Assembly (NCBI GenBank): GCA_017440665.1
Contig: JAFSGU010000059.1
Coordinates: 1-52,451 of the forward strand
Direction: 5' to 3'
Source of the DNA: Clostridia bacterium
Lineage (GTDB): Bacteria; Bacillota; Clostridia; Oscillospirales; CAG-272
Length of the DNA: 52,451 nt
Each line of letters opens with the position of its first letter. Position 1 is the first letter of the stretch. Below, piece after piece: positions 23,659 to 33,009 of this stretch. The translations under genes were made by a program, and so were the position numbers. The notes under the pieces were generated by a model. It ran no database searches. It worked only from the letters and a program-made list of their open reading frames with translations, and was not told the DNA's origin.

Positions 23659-25833
23659 ATGACAAGTAATCCCCAAATCGACTGCTTTGCCAACGGCTTT
23701 TTGTCAGATCCCTCCCTCCCTTACGAGGAAAGAATAGGTCTCGGCCTTGTGGAAATGGCTAAATATACGGATATCTCCTTTAAGGATTATATCCTGCCTA
23801 CCGCTGAGTGGATGCCCTCCGACAGCGCAGTAGGCTTTATGCACGCGTCGGGTATCAAGGTAATGGCAGACAGATATGACGCCCTTATCGAAAAGTATCC
23901 CGAAGAGGCGGAGGCTCTTGAGGCTCACCGCGAAGAGATGTGCTCTTACCTTAACTACGACTTCCACTATGCGGGAACGGACGTAGGCGCACGCCTTTCA
24001 TCTGCCAAGGCAGGCTGGGGCGGCGGATGGGGCGGACACGCAAATCCCGACTTCGGTAAGATCGTCAACGTGGGTACCGACGGTATCCGCGCAGAGATAG
24101 AAAGATACAGAGCGTTAAATCCCGGTAAGGATGCGTTCTACAACGGTTGCCGCTACGCAATGGATTCACTTGATATCCTGGGCGACAGATTTTTGTCTCT
24201 CGCCCGTCAGATGGCGGAGACCTGCGAAAACGAGGCTGACCGCAAGCGTTACGAGGATGCGGCACGTGCTTTTGAAGTTATTCCGAGACGTCCCGCATAT
24301 GACTTCACATCTGCTGTTCACGCATTCTGGCTCGTATTTGCCGTGGATGCATTCGACTCTCCCGGGCGTCTTGACCAGATGCTCCGCCGTTGTTATGAGG
24401 CAACTGACGACAGGGAAGAGATACACGATATGCTCTCCCGCCTGTGGGATGCTTTCCATGAGACCCGTACATGGCACGTTACCCTGGGCGGTACGGACGA
24501 AAACTGGAACGATATGTGCTTCGGCCTTACCCTTGACATGCTGAAGATCACTGAGGAAAAGGGATACAATACTCCCAACCTTTCCGTGAGGACCCACAAG
24601 GGTACCCCCGAGGAGATATGGCGTGCGGCGGCTGACTGCCTTGCGGCGGGTACCGCGCTTCCCACCCTTTACAACGACCACGTAGTTTGCGCCGCACTCG
24701 AAAAGATCGGTATTCCCCCCCATGACAGTCACGAATACTGCATGAACGGCTGTAACCAGATCGATATCTTCGGAAAGAGCCACATGGGTCTTGAGGACGG
24801 CGAGGTATGCCTTGCAAAATGTGTTGAATTCGCGCTGTTCAACGGTTGCGATCCTATGTGCCCCGTGTGTGACAGATACAGTGTAAATTCGGGTGACGCG
24901 AGAAGATTTAAGACGTTTGAAGAATTTATGCGTGCCGTAAAGCGTCAGATATCCTATGTGGTATACGGTATGACGCAGAACTCCAATGCAAGCCAGCACG
25001 CAAAGTCCTATTCGGGACACAACCCCCTTCGTTCATGCCTTACCGAGGGATGCTTTGAGAAGGGCGTTGACTACCGCGACGGCGGCCCTCTTTATAACCA
25101 CGGACAGATACTTGCAGAGGGTATTGCAGACGCGGGCGACAGCGTATATGCTGTTAAGAAGCTTATTTACGATGAGAAAAAGTACACAATGGACCTGCTT
25201 TTGGATGCGCTTCTTGCCGATTTTGAGGGGTACGAAGACCTTTACCGCGATTTTTCCTCCTGCGCCAAGTTCGGCAACGATATAGAAGAGGTGGATGAGA
25301 TCACGGCTGAGCTTACGAATTACTTCCTCCGCGAGCTTAAGCGCCACCGTACATACAGAGGCGGTATATTCACGGGCGGATGTTCACCTGAGGCGAGAAT
25401 TGCCGATTACGGAAAGCGTATCGGCGCGCTTCCCAACGGAAAGAGACGCGGCACTCCCATGCTTGCGGACAGTATCTGTGCTACTCCCGGTAATGATATG
25501 GCGGGTCCCACAGCGGCAGTAAAATCCGCCCTTCACTACGATCAGGAGGAGGCGTGCAGCGGATTTATCTTCCAGATCAAATTCGAGAAGAAGGCTTTTT
25601 GTACCGAGAAGGGCAAGGAAAGCTTTATCGCCCTTGTAAAGAGCTACTTCGCAGGCGGCGGTCAGCAGGTGACCACTACGGTGGTATCTCCCGAAGATCT
25701 TCGCCGTGCCAAGGAGGATCCCGAAGGCTATGAGAGCCTTAAGGTCCGTATCGGCGGATACAGCGGATACTTTACCGAATTTGACCCCGAGCTTCAGGAT
25801 AATATCATTGCAAGGACCGAGCATATGATGTAA
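23659..25833 (+). CDS. Glycyl radical enzyme (pyruvate formate-lyase family), atypical, 724 aa
   Basis: The C-terminus carries the glycyl-radical box 'VRIGGYSGYF' with the radical Gly at about residue 700, 24 residues from the end, as in PFL-type enzymes. The thiyl-radical cysteine is most likely Cys365 in 'CMNGCNQIDIF'. Dehydratase/lyase members usually have GCVE at this loop; here Asn-Gln replaces Val-Glu. Length is shorter than the usual 760-850. The substrate is therefore not inferable; decarboxylase, lyase or hydrolase activity are all open. No activating radical-SAM gene lies in the window. Inner ATG at 23659 has AGG eight bases upstream, preferred to 23653. It follows an amino-acid-type binding protein, a possible hint to the substrate. 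Oxygen-sensitive, so it implies an anaerobic host. Confidence 0.82.
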   Translation: MTSNPQIDCFANGFLSDPSLPYEERIGLGLVEMAKYTDISFKDYILPTAEWMPSDSAVGFMHASGIKVMADRYDALIEKYPEEAEALEAHREEMCSYLNYDFHYAGTDVGARLSSAKAGWGGGWGGHANPDFGKIVNVGTDGIRAEIERYRALNPGKDAFYNGCRYAMDSLDILGDRFLSLARQMAETCENEADRKRYEDAARAFEVIPRRPAYDFTSAVHAFWLVFAVDAFDSPGRLDQMLRRCYEATDDREEIHDMLSRLWDAFHETRTWHVTLGGTDENWNDMCFGLTLDMLKITEEKGYNTPNLSVRTHKGTPEEIWRAAADCLAAGTALPTLYNDHVVCAALEKIGIPPHDSHEYCMNGCNQIDIFGKSHMGLEDGEVCLAKCVEFALFNGCDPMCPVCDRYSVNSGDARRFKTFEEFMRAVKRQISYVVYGMTQNSNASQHAKSYSGHNPLRSCLTEGCFEKGVDYRDGGPLYNHGQILAEGIADAGDSVYAVKKLIYDEKKYTMDLLLDALLADFEGYEDLYRDFSSCAKFGNDIEEVDEITAELTNYFLRELKRHRTYRGGIFTGGCSPEARIADYGKRIGALPNGKRRGTPMLADSICATPGNDMAGPTAAVKSALHYDQEEACSGFIFQIKFEKKAFCTEKGKESFIALVKSYFAGGGQQVTTTVVSPEDLRRAKEDPEGYESLKVRIGGYSGYFTEFDPELQDNIIARTEHMM

Positions 25834-25930
25834 TCGACCGTGTGTTTTGTGAACTTTTTTGAAGATTTGCCCCATACCTTCGGTATGCTTTATGAAAGCT
25901 TACAATAACTGAAAAAACTCGTAAAAACAC

Positions 25931-25959
25931 TTGCAATTTTACCTTCAGTATGGTACAAT
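25931..25959 (+). promoter_or_regulatory. SigA-type promoter of the rimP-nusA-infB operon
   Basis: TTGCAA (25931-25936), 17-bp spacer, TACAAT (25954-25959), with ATTAAG at the expected start. The spacer and flanks resemble the spo0A promoter at 42352-42380. Confidence 0.8.
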
Positions 25960-25985
25960 AATTAAGGTAAGATCAATATCCTCAG

Positions 25986-26017
25986 GAGAGTGGGCAGAAA
26001 AGTCCACTCTCTTGTTT
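25986..26017 (+). terminator. Leader hairpin with terminator features upstream of rimP
   Basis: GAGAGTGG (25986-25993) / CCACTCTC (26004-26011) followed by TTGTTT. It lies between the promoter and rimP, so it is within the 5' leader and could attenuate the operon; NusA is encoded downstream and acts on such hairpins. Confidence 0.55.
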
Positions 26018-26070
26018 ATGATATGAAGTTTCACCCAAACTACATTTAACACGAAGAGAGGTTAAAACAA

Positions 26071-26559
26071 TTGAATCCTTACGGAAAGAAAAACATCGCA
26101 GGAACTGTGTGGGATCTGGTTGAACCCACGGCACATGAGCTTGGCTACAGTATTTGGGACGTGGAATACGTGAAGGAAGGTGCGGATATGTACCTGAGGA
26201 TCACTATCGACTCCGAGGAGGGCATCGATATTGACGACTGTGAGCGTATGACCCGCGCTATCGACCCCATGCTTGACGAGGCTGATCCTATCGAGGATTT
26301 CTATTATCTTGAGGTATCCTCTCCCGGAGTTGAGAGAGTGCTTACCATCGACGAGCATTTTGCGGCTATGGCAGGCAGTGAGGTTGAAATCAAGCTTTAC
26401 CGCGCGCTTGACGGATCCAAGGTGTTCCGCGGCGTGCTCGTAGGCAAAGAAGACGGCAAGATCACCATTACAACAGATGCAGGGGATGTCAGCTTTGACA
26501 GTAAGACCGTTGCAAAGTGCACCACCGTATTTGACTGGCAGTCTGCAATGAATAACTAA
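26071..26559 (+). CDS. rimP: Ribosome maturation factor RimP, 162 aa
   Basis: 30S subunit assembly factor. N-terminal alpha-beta domain with 'VEYVKEGADMYLRITIDSEE' and 'IDIDDCERMTRAIDPMLDE', the conserved 'YYLEVSSPGVERVL' and a C-terminal SH3-like barrel. Start is TTG at 26071, GAGAGG upstream. First gene of the classical nusA operon; its gap to nusA is 30 bp. Confidence 0.95.
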   Translation: MNPYGKKNIAGTVWDLVEPTAHELGYSIWDVEYVKEGADMYLRITIDSEEGIDIDDCERMTRAIDPMLDEADPIEDFYYLEVSSPGVERVLTIDEHFAAMAGSEVEIKLYRALDGSKVFRGVLVGKEDGKITITTDAGDVSFDSKTVAKCTTVFDWQSAMNN

Positions 26560-26589
26560 AACGTATATATAATAATAGGAGAGACGAAA

Positions 26590-27621
26590 ATGAGCAAAGA
26601 ACTCTTTGAAGCGCTGGAGCTTCTTGAAAAGGAAAAGGGTATTCCCGTAGATTATATGCTTGAGAAGGTTGAGGCGGCTCTCGTTTCAGCTTACAAGAGA
26701 GAGTCCGGAAGCACGTCTGCACGCGTTGGTATCAACCGTGAAAAGCGTCAGCTTAAGCTTTACAGAATGAGAACAGTTGTTGAAGAGGTTCTTGACCCCA
26801 AGAGCGAGATCTCCCTTGAAGAGGCACAGAAGATCTCTCGCCGTTACGTTCTCGGCAGTGTAGTTGAGGACGAGGTCAAGACTAAGAACTTCGGACGTCT
26901 CAGCGCACAGACAGCAAAGCAGGTCATCGTTCAGGGTATCAGAGAAGCTGAGAAGAGCAATATCCTCAAGGACTATGAGAAGAAGCGTGAGGAGATCATC
27001 TCCGCTGTCGTAGTCAAGAGAGAAGAGGCTACCGGTGACGTTGTCGTTGACACAGGTACAAGCAACGCGCTTCTCCCCCGTGCAGAGCAGATCCCCGGCG
27101 AGGAGCTTTACGTTGGCGACCGTGTTAAGGTATTCGTTACCGAGGTCGGTAAGGCAGATGAAAAGGGTCCCATGGTAACTCTTTCAAGAACACATCCCTC
27201 TATGGTAAAGCGTATGTTTGAGTCCGAGATCCCCGAGATCCACGACGGCATCGTTCTTGTTAAGGGTATTTCCCGTGAGGCAGGCTCCAGAACGAAGATC
27301 GCAGTTGAGTCAAGAGACGAAAACGTAGATGCAGTAGGTGCTTGTATCGGTAACCGCGGAATGAGAATCTCCGAGATCGTAAACGAACTCCACGGTGAAA
27401 AGATCGACGTTGTTCAGTATTCCGAAAACGTAGAAAAGTACATCGCGGCGGCTCTCTCTCCCGCAACCGTAAGAGAGGTAGAGTTTGACGGCGAAAAGAG
27501 CGCTAAGGTAACGGTTGACGGCGACCAGCTTTCCCTTGCTATCGGTAAGGAAGGGCAGAACGTTCGTCTTGCCGCAAAGCTTACAGGCTGTAAGATCGAT
27601 ATAAAGGGTGTTAAGATCTGA
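26590..27621 (+). CDS. nusA: Transcription termination/antitermination factor NusA, 343 aa
   Basis: RNA-polymerase-associated elongation, pausing and termination factor. N-terminal RNAP-binding domain (1-125), S1 domain (about 135-200), KH1 (about 200-275, 'VGACIGNRGMRISEIV') and KH2 ('LAIGKEGQNVRLAAKLTG'). It stops at KH2, as in Firmicutes, without the acidic C-terminal repeats of proteobacterial NusA. The strong GGAGAGACGAAA ribosome site precedes the ATG. Confidence 0.96.
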   Translation: MSKELFEALELLEKEKGIPVDYMLEKVEAALVSAYKRESGSTSARVGINREKRQLKLYRMRTVVEEVLDPKSEISLEEAQKISRRYVLGSVVEDEVKTKNFGRLSAQTAKQVIVQGIREAEKSNILKDYEKKREEIISAVVVKREEATGDVVVDTGTSNALLPRAEQIPGEELYVGDRVKVFVTEVGKADEKGPMVTLSRTHPSMVKRMFESEIPEIHDGIVLVKGISREAGSRTKIAVESRDENVDAVGACIGNRGMRISEIVNELHGEKIDVVQYSENVEKYIAAALSPATVREVEFDGEKSAKVTVDGDQLSLAIGKEGQNVRLAAKLTGCKIDIKGVKI

Positions 27622-27622
27622 A

Positions 27623-27931
27623 ATGAAGAACGGCGCACCTAAAATGAAAAAAGTTCCCGAGAGACGCTGCACGGGATGCGGACAGAGCTTCCCCAAAAAG
27701 GATCTGATCCGCGTGGTACGCTCTCCCGATGGAGAAGTTTCACTTGACTTCACCGGAAAGAAATCAGGCAGAGGGGCATATATTTGTCCTAACAGCACCT
27801 GCTTCAAGAAAGCGAGAAAGCAGGGCAGGATCGCAAGAAGCCTTGAAACCGAAATATCCGATGAGCTTTACGACATCCTCGAGCACGAGGTAAAGGTAAG
27901 CGAAGCGGAAGCGGCAGAAAAGATCGACTGA
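27623..27931 (+). CDS. ylxR: YlxR (DUF448) RNA-binding protein, 102 aa
   Basis: Signature 'RRCTGCGQSFPKKDLIRVVR' followed by 'GKKSGRGAYIC'. Small basic protein of the nusA operon; reported for relatives as a nucleoid-associated regulator and modulator of RNase P. The ATG at 27623 sits right after the nusA stop (27621), and ylxQ starts two bases after its stop, so translation is tightly coupled. Confidence 0.93.
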   Translation: MKNGAPKMKKVPERRCTGCGQSFPKKDLIRVVRSPDGEVSLDFTGKKSGRGAYICPNSTCFKKARKQGRIARSLETEISDELYDILEHEVKVSEAEAAEKID

Positions 27932-27932
27932 T

Positions 27933-28283
27933 ATGGATGCGGTGACACAGAAGATACTGTCCCTTTCGGGACTTTGCAGAAGAGCGGGCGGAGTGGTCCC
28001 CGGTGCGGACGCCGTTATAACGGCTGTGCAGAAAAGATCTCATATGCCCGTAGCAGTCGTGATGTCAAGCTTTGCATCAGACAGAACGAAAAAGCAGATA
28101 ACAGACAAGACCGCGAACGCGGGTATTCCACTGATCATAATTGAAGCAGACGCATACGATATCGGCGAAAAGCTTGGTATCATATCGTCCTGTGCGGTAT
28201 ACGCACTGACCGGCAAGGGTCCGGCGGCCAACATACTGCAGATAGCCCGCGAAGCGAATATAGTCCGCAAGGCGGACAGATAA
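27933..28283 (+). CDS. ylxQ: YlxQ-type L7Ae-family K-turn-binding protein, 116 aa
   Basis: L7Ae/L30e fold: 'KILSLSGLCRRAGGVVPGAD', 'VVMSSFASDRTKKQITDKTA' and a central 'IPLIIIEADAYDIGEKLG'. It binds kink-turn RNA and is associated with ribosomes in relatives. Standard position between ylxR and infB. Confidence 0.9.
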   Translation: MDAVTQKILSLSGLCRRAGGVVPGADAVITAVQKRSHMPVAVVMSSFASDRTKKQITDKTANAGIPLIIIEADAYDIGEKLGIISSCAVYALTGKGPAANILQIAREANIVRKADR

Positions 28284-28290
28284 ACACAAA

Positions 28291-28336
28291 ACGTGAAAAA
28301 TACGACGATTGCAGTCGTAAGTCCAAGTTTTCACGT
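28291..28336 (+). promoter_or_regulatory. Two-stem hairpin between ylxQ and infB
   Basis: Outer stem ACGTGAAAA (28291-28299) / TTTTCACGT (28328-28336); inside it CGAC / GTCG forms a second stem. It lies 38 bp upstream of the infB start. It could be a processing or translational control site in the polycistronic message. Confidence 0.45.
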
Positions 28337-28373
28337 ATGCTTTGAAACGAAGCAGGAAAGCACGGTAATTAGT

Positions 28374-31264
28374 ATGGCAAAAACAGCGCCTATGTTTAAA
28401 ATCAACCAGATCGCTAAGGACCTCGGTATGAAGACCAAGGAAGTTACCAGCGAGGCTGAGGCTGCAGGTGTGGCAGGCAAGACCACATCCGCATCATTTG
28501 AGGCTGAAGAATTCAATATGTTCTTCGATCATATTACCTCAAACAACCAGATAAAGGATATGGACGGCTACCTTAAGGGTAAGACCGTTATCAAGACTGC
28601 CGAAGTTCAGGCGGCTGAAAAGGCAGCAGCTGAGAAGGCGGCAGCTGAGAAGGCGGCAGCTGAGAAGGCAGCGGCTGAAAAGGCGGCAGCTGAGAAGGCA
28701 GCGGCTGAAAAGGCGGCAGCTGAAAAGGCAGCGGCAGAGAAGGCAGCGGCTGAAAAGGCAGCGGCTGAAAAGGCGGCAGCTGAGAAGGCGGCAGCTGAGA
28801 AGGCAGCGGCTGAAAAGGCAGCGGCTGAGAAAGCGGCAGCTGAAAAGGCTAAGGCGCCTCAGCGCGACGTTAAGAAGGATGAACCCCGCCGCGATAACAG
28901 AGATAACAGAGGCGACCGTCCCCAGGGCGACCGTCGTGACAACCGTGACGCTCGTCCCGATAACCGCCAGGGCGGCTATCAGAACAGAGGTCAGGATGGC
29001 GGCAGAGGTGACCATCCTCAGGGCGACAGACGCGACAATCGCGACTCCCGTCCCGATAACCGTCAGGGCGGATACCAGAACAATCGTCAGGACGGCGGAT
29101 ATCAGAACAGAGGTCAGAGTGCTCCCCGTGACGACCGTAAGGGTCAGTTCGATAAGGGAGGGGATCGCAGATTCGATAAGGGCGGCGACCGCGGCTTTGA
29201 CAAGGGTGGACGCGACAAGGGATACGGCCTTGACCGTGCTCCCATCAAGCCTCAGCCCAAGCCTCAGGTAGAGACCGGCGTTGAAAAGAAGAAGACCGGT
29301 AACGTACGTGTGGTAGACACAAGAACCACAAACGTTAACCTTTCCAAGTATGACGAGAAGCTGGATTCCTTCGTAGGTGACGCACACGACAATACCGCAA
29401 ACAAGCAGAAGCTCAAGAAGAAGGGCGACAACAAGTTTGGCGGTAAGAAGAACGATAAGGAACGCCAGGCAATGGAGAAGCTCCATCGCGCTAATATTGA
29501 GAAGGCTAAGAAGATGCCCCTCAAGGTAACCATTCCCGACGAGATCTCCGTTGGAGAGCTTGCAAGCAGACTTAAGGTAACTGCGGCTGAGGTCATCAAG
29601 CGCCTTATGATGATGGGCGTTATGGCTACCGTTAACCAGGAGCTGGACTATGACACAGCTTATCTCGTAGCTGATGAGCTTGGTGCAGAGGTAACTAAGG
29701 AAGTTACCGTTACCATCGAGGAAAAGCTCTTCGGTGCAATCGAGGAAGAGACAGACGACAACCTTCTTCCCCGTGCTCCCGTTGTATGCGTAATGGGTCA
29801 CGTTGACCACGGTAAGACCTCCCTCCTTGACGCTATCAGAAATGCAAGAGTTACCGCAGGCGAGGCAGGCGGTATCACACAGCACATCGGTGCGTACAGA
29901 GTTGATCTTGACGGCCGTGAGATCACATTCCTTGATACCCCCGGTCACGAGGCGTTCACCGCAATGAGAGCGAGAGGTGCTAAGTCCACCGATATCGCCA
30001 TTCTCGTTGTTGCAGCTGACGACGGTATCATGCCCCAGACGATTGAGGCTATCAACCATGCCAAGAGCGCAGGTATTGATATAGTAGTTGCCATCAACAA
30101 GATGGATAAGCCCACAGCCAACCCCGAAAACGTTAAGGCGGAGCTTACCAAGTACGAGCTGGTTCCCGAGGAATGGGGCGGTGACGTAATGTGCGTTCCC
30201 GTATCCGCTATCACACGTCAGGGTATCGATGAGCTTCTTGAAAGCGTGCTTCTCGTTGCTGAAATGAAGGAGCTTAAGGCAAATCCCGACCGCCGTGCAA
30301 AGGGACTTGTTATTGAGGCAAGGCTTGATAAGGGCCGCGGTCCCGTAGCAACCGTTCTCGTTCAGAACGGTACTCTCCACGCAGGCGACACGGTTATCGC
30401 AGGTACCTCCGTAGGTCACGTAAGAGCAATGCTCAACGACCGCGGCGAGAGAGTAAGGTTGCAGGTCCCTCCGTTCCCGTTGAGATCACCGGTCTTTCCG
30501 AGGTTCCCATGGCGGGTGACGAGTTCAACGCAGTTGAAGACGAAAGAATGGCACGTGAGCTTGCAGAGCAGAGACGTATGAAGGCTAAGGAGGAGCAGTT
30601 CAAGCTCAACTCCAAGGTCAACCTTGACGATCTGTTTGCACAGATCTCCGAGGGCGCGAAGGAGCTTTCCGTTATCGTTAAGGCAGACGTTGGCGGTTCC
30701 GCAGAGGCTGTTAAGTCCTCTCTCGAGAAGCTTTCCAACGAAGAGGTCAAGGTCAGAGTTATCCACAGCGCGGTTGGCGGTATCACCGAGGGTGACGTTA
30801 TGCTCGCGGCTGCGGCAAACGCGATCATCGTAGGCTTTAACGTACGTCCCGACAAGGGTGCGGTTGATTCCGCAGAGCGTCAGAACGTTGACATCCGTAC
30901 GTATCGTATCATCTACGAGTGCATCGAAGAGATCTCCGCGGCTATGAAGGGTATGCTTGCTCCTACCTTCAAGGAAGTTGTTATCGGACGCTGTGAGGTT
31001 CGCCAGACTATCCGTGTTCCCGGTATCGGTATCATCGCAGGTTCTTACGTTACCGACGGTAAGGTTCAGAGAAATGCGCAGATCCGCGTAGTACGAGGCG
31101 GTATCGTTGTGTTTGAGGATAAGATATCCTCTCTCCGCCGTTTCAAGGACGACGTACGTGAGGTAGCTCAGGGCTACGAGTGCGGTATCGGACTTGAAAA
31201 GTGCACCGATATCAAGGAAGGCGACCAGCTTGAAGCATTCATCATGGAAGAAGTCGCAAGATAA
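28374..31264 (+). CDS. infB: Translation initiation factor IF-2, interrupted by a one-base frameshift
   Basis: GTPase that brings initiator tRNA to the 30S subunit. N-terminal IF2_N ('[18 protein letters not shown]'), a long low-complexity linker, second IF2_N ('[20 protein letters not shown]'), and a G domain with 'GHVDHGKT', 'DTPGHEAF' and 'NKMDK', followed by domains II-IV. The frame starting at 28374 derails after '[11 protein letters not shown]' near 30455; domains III-IV continue in the -1-related frame to 31264. The coding sense is restored by adding one A at 30455-30456 (GTA AAG GTT instead of GTA AGG TTG). The gene is essential, so a sequencing/assembly error is likelier than a true pseudogene. 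Corrected product would be about 963 aa. Confidence 0.93.
28611..28850 (+). repeat. Fifteen-base tandem repeat inside infB (AAAEK units)
   Basis: About sixteen units of GCN GCN GCT GAR AAG encoding AAAEK. It should form a long charged helix. Third-base differences between units (gcg/gca, gag/gaa) show that it is not a fresh expansion, though the array may vary in number between strains. An Arg/Asp/Asn/Gly-rich segment ([19 protein letters not shown] and copies) follows. Confidence 0.85.
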
Positions 31265-31285
31265 ACTGAATAGATAAAACAAAAA

Positions 31286-31316
31286 GGGGCTTTCCCGATG
31301 AGGGAAAGTCCTTTTT
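31286..31316. terminator. Bidirectional terminator between infB and the LRR gene
   Basis: CTTTCCC / GGGAAAG stem with A-run on the left and T-run on the right, so that both converging transcripts end in U-runs. Confidence 0.75.
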
Positions 31317-32456
31317 TCATCTTACGAAATTCGGATCGTATTTATTGTTTGTAAACATACCGCGCATGGAGAAATATCTTTCATGTGTTCTCCAGCCGCT
31401 GGAGACGGAGTTTTCGTCGGCGAAAATAATAGTCGCCTCGGGGAAATTCTCTCTTATCTCGCCGTGCTTTACCTCGGACACGGGATTTGTGGGGAGCCAC
31501 AGACGCTCGATCTTGGGGAGGGAATAAATGCACGACAGATCGTACACTCTGTTCCAGCCGAAGTTAAGATCCACAAGCTCCGTACATTCTGCAAGGGGAG
31601 AAAGGTCAGTAATACTGTTTACGAAAAGCTCAAGATACTGCAGATTCTTAAGATTTGCAAGAGGTGAAAGATCGGTGATCTTGTTGTCTGCAAGTATAAG
31701 TACGCGAAGATCGCTAAGCCCTCCGATGGTCGTAAGATCGGTGATGTCCTGATGACCAAGGTCTATGGCGTAAAGATTCGTGCAGTATTTAAGAACTTCA
31801 ATGTCTTTGCTGGTCAGTCTGTCGTAGGTGTCGGACGCGTATATCATAACGGAGAAAGCCTCGTCGTCGGTACGGAGAGACCATTTTCCAAGATAAATGC
31901 GCCATACGAAGTCTATACCCGTATACTTTTCGCGGAGAGCGCCCATTTCCTCATTGGTGTAACCGCAATCACACATAACGAGCTTCGTGCCGTCTCCAAG
32001 TCCTGCCATGACCTTTTCAAGCGCAGCCTTGTCGGTGACGGTGTTGCCGCTGATGTCGATCTCAGTGGCTGTCATGTCGATGGTGAACGTACCGAAACCG
32101 ACCTTGGTAATAAGTCTGACGGAAGGATACTTTTCGGTAAGTGAAGCATATTCCTCGGCGGTGAGTGTCGTTCCGGGGGATGAGAGAAGCTTCAGGCTTC
32201 CTCTTTTCAGATAGCTTTCCACAGTCCCTGTAGTTAAGCTTACCGAGCTGTCGAGGATGATCTCTTCTTCGGTGACGACCTCTTCCGTATCAGCTCCGCC
32301 GATTGCGGACTGAGAAGTCTCCTCGCCGCTTTGCACCTGAGTCTGTGAGCTGTCCTTCTGAGGAAGATCAGCGTCGGTTACGTCTCTGCAAGAGACTGCA
32401 CATAAGGTAAGCGCGGCGATACAGAGCACCGCCGCGATATATTTGAAACGTCTCAT
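31317..32456 (-). CDS. Leucine-rich-repeat lipoprotein, 379 aa
   Basis: Lipoprotein signal MRRFKYIAAVLCIAALTLCA with lipobox AVSC, a Ser/Thr/Gln/Glu linker, a domain with 'EYASLTEKYPSVRLITKVGF' twice in related form, and four to five internalin-type repeats ('NLYAIDLGHQDITDL', 'DLRVLILADNKITDL', 'NLQYLELFVNSITDL', 'ELVDLNFGWNRVYDL'). It is a surface protein for protein or glycan binding. The start ATG overlaps the cyclophilin stop (TAATG), so it is translationally coupled to it. Confidence 0.87.
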   Translation of the reverse strand: MRRFKYIAAVLCIAALTLCAVSCRDVTDADLPQKDSSQTQVQSGEETSQSAIGGADTEEVVTEEEIILDSSVSLTTGTVESYLKRGSLKLLSSPGTTLTAEEYASLTEKYPSVRLITKVGFGTFTIDMTATEIDISGNTVTDKAALEKVMAGLGDGTKLVMCDCGYTNEEMGALREKYTGIDFVWRIYLGKWSLRTDDEAFSVMIYASDTYDRLTSKDIEVLKYCTNLYAIDLGHQDITDLTTIGGLSDLRVLILADNKITDLSPLANLKNLQYLELFVNSITDLSPLAECTELVDLNFGWNRVYDLSCIYSLPKIERLWLPTNPVSEVKHGEIRENFPEATIIFADENSVSSGWRTHERYFSMRGMFTNNKYDPNFVR

Positions 32457-32932
32457 TAGTCTTCGATAACTGTAACGCTTTCCATGACCTGATCACGGAG
32501 AGGCTTGTCCATAAAGTTGGTCTGTACGTTTGCGATCTTGTCAACAACGTCCATACCCTCAACTACCTTACCGAATGCGGCATACTGACCGTCAAGGAAG
32601 GTGGAGTCCTTGTGAACGATGAAGAACTGGGATGATGCGGAGTTGGGGCTCTGTGCGCGAGCCATGGAGATTACGCCGCGTACGTGGGAGATGGGGTTTG
32701 CGTGTCCGTTGATGGCAAACTCACCTACGATGTTTTCGTCGCTTCCGCCCATACCGCTGCCTGTGGGGTCGCCGCCCTGGATCATAAATCCTGCGATAAC
32801 GCGGTGGAAGATAAGGCCGTTATAAAAGCCTTCCTTTGCGAGCTTTAAAAAGTTTTCTACTGTCTTGGGAGCAGCTGCAGCATCAAGCTCAAGCTTGATT
32901 ATGCCGCCGTCCTGCATTTTGATCTCTACCAT
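32456..32932 (-). CDS. Peptidyl-prolyl cis-trans isomerase, cyclophilin type, 158 aa
   Basis: Single-domain cyclophilin: 'FLKLAKEGFYNGLIFHRVI', 'GFMIQGGDPTGSGMGG', 'GVISMARAQSPNSASSQFFI' and 'LDGQYAAFGKVVEGMDVV'. The catalytic Arg of 'FHRV' and the 'QFFI' block are present. No signal peptide, so cytosolic. AAGGAGA upstream. It heads a two-gene operon with the LRR lipoprotein. Confidence 0.95.
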   Translation of the reverse strand: MVEIKMQDGGIIKLELDAAAAPKTVENFLKLAKEGFYNGLIFHRVIAGFMIQGGDPTGSGMGGSDENIVGEFAINGHANPISHVRGVISMARAQSPNSASSQFFIVHKDSTFLDGQYAAFGKVVEGMDVVDKIANVQTNFMDKPLRDQVMESVTVIED

Positions 32933-32968
32933 TTTATTTTTCTCCTTGGATTTGAAAATCTATTTGAT

Positions 32969-32997
32969 ATTGTAACAGATTGACAGGGGTTTGTCAA
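32969..32997 (-). promoter_or_regulatory. SigA promoter of the cyclophilin-LRR operon
   Basis: Minus strand TTGACA (32992-32997), 17-bp spacer, TACAAT (32969-32974). Confidence 0.8.
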
Positions 32998-33009
32998 GAG
33001 GGATCGGCC

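Noticed and set aside
24166-25020. A 284-codon open frame antisense to the glycyl radical enzyme gene
   Set aside because: Shadow frame in a GC-rich coding region; no recognisable domain, while the plus frame is a clear GRE.
28539-30419. A 626-codon open frame antisense to infB
   Set aside because: It arises from the codon bias and 15-base repeat of infB (GCN-rich repeats give Cys/Leu/Ser runs). No ribosome site or family resemblance.
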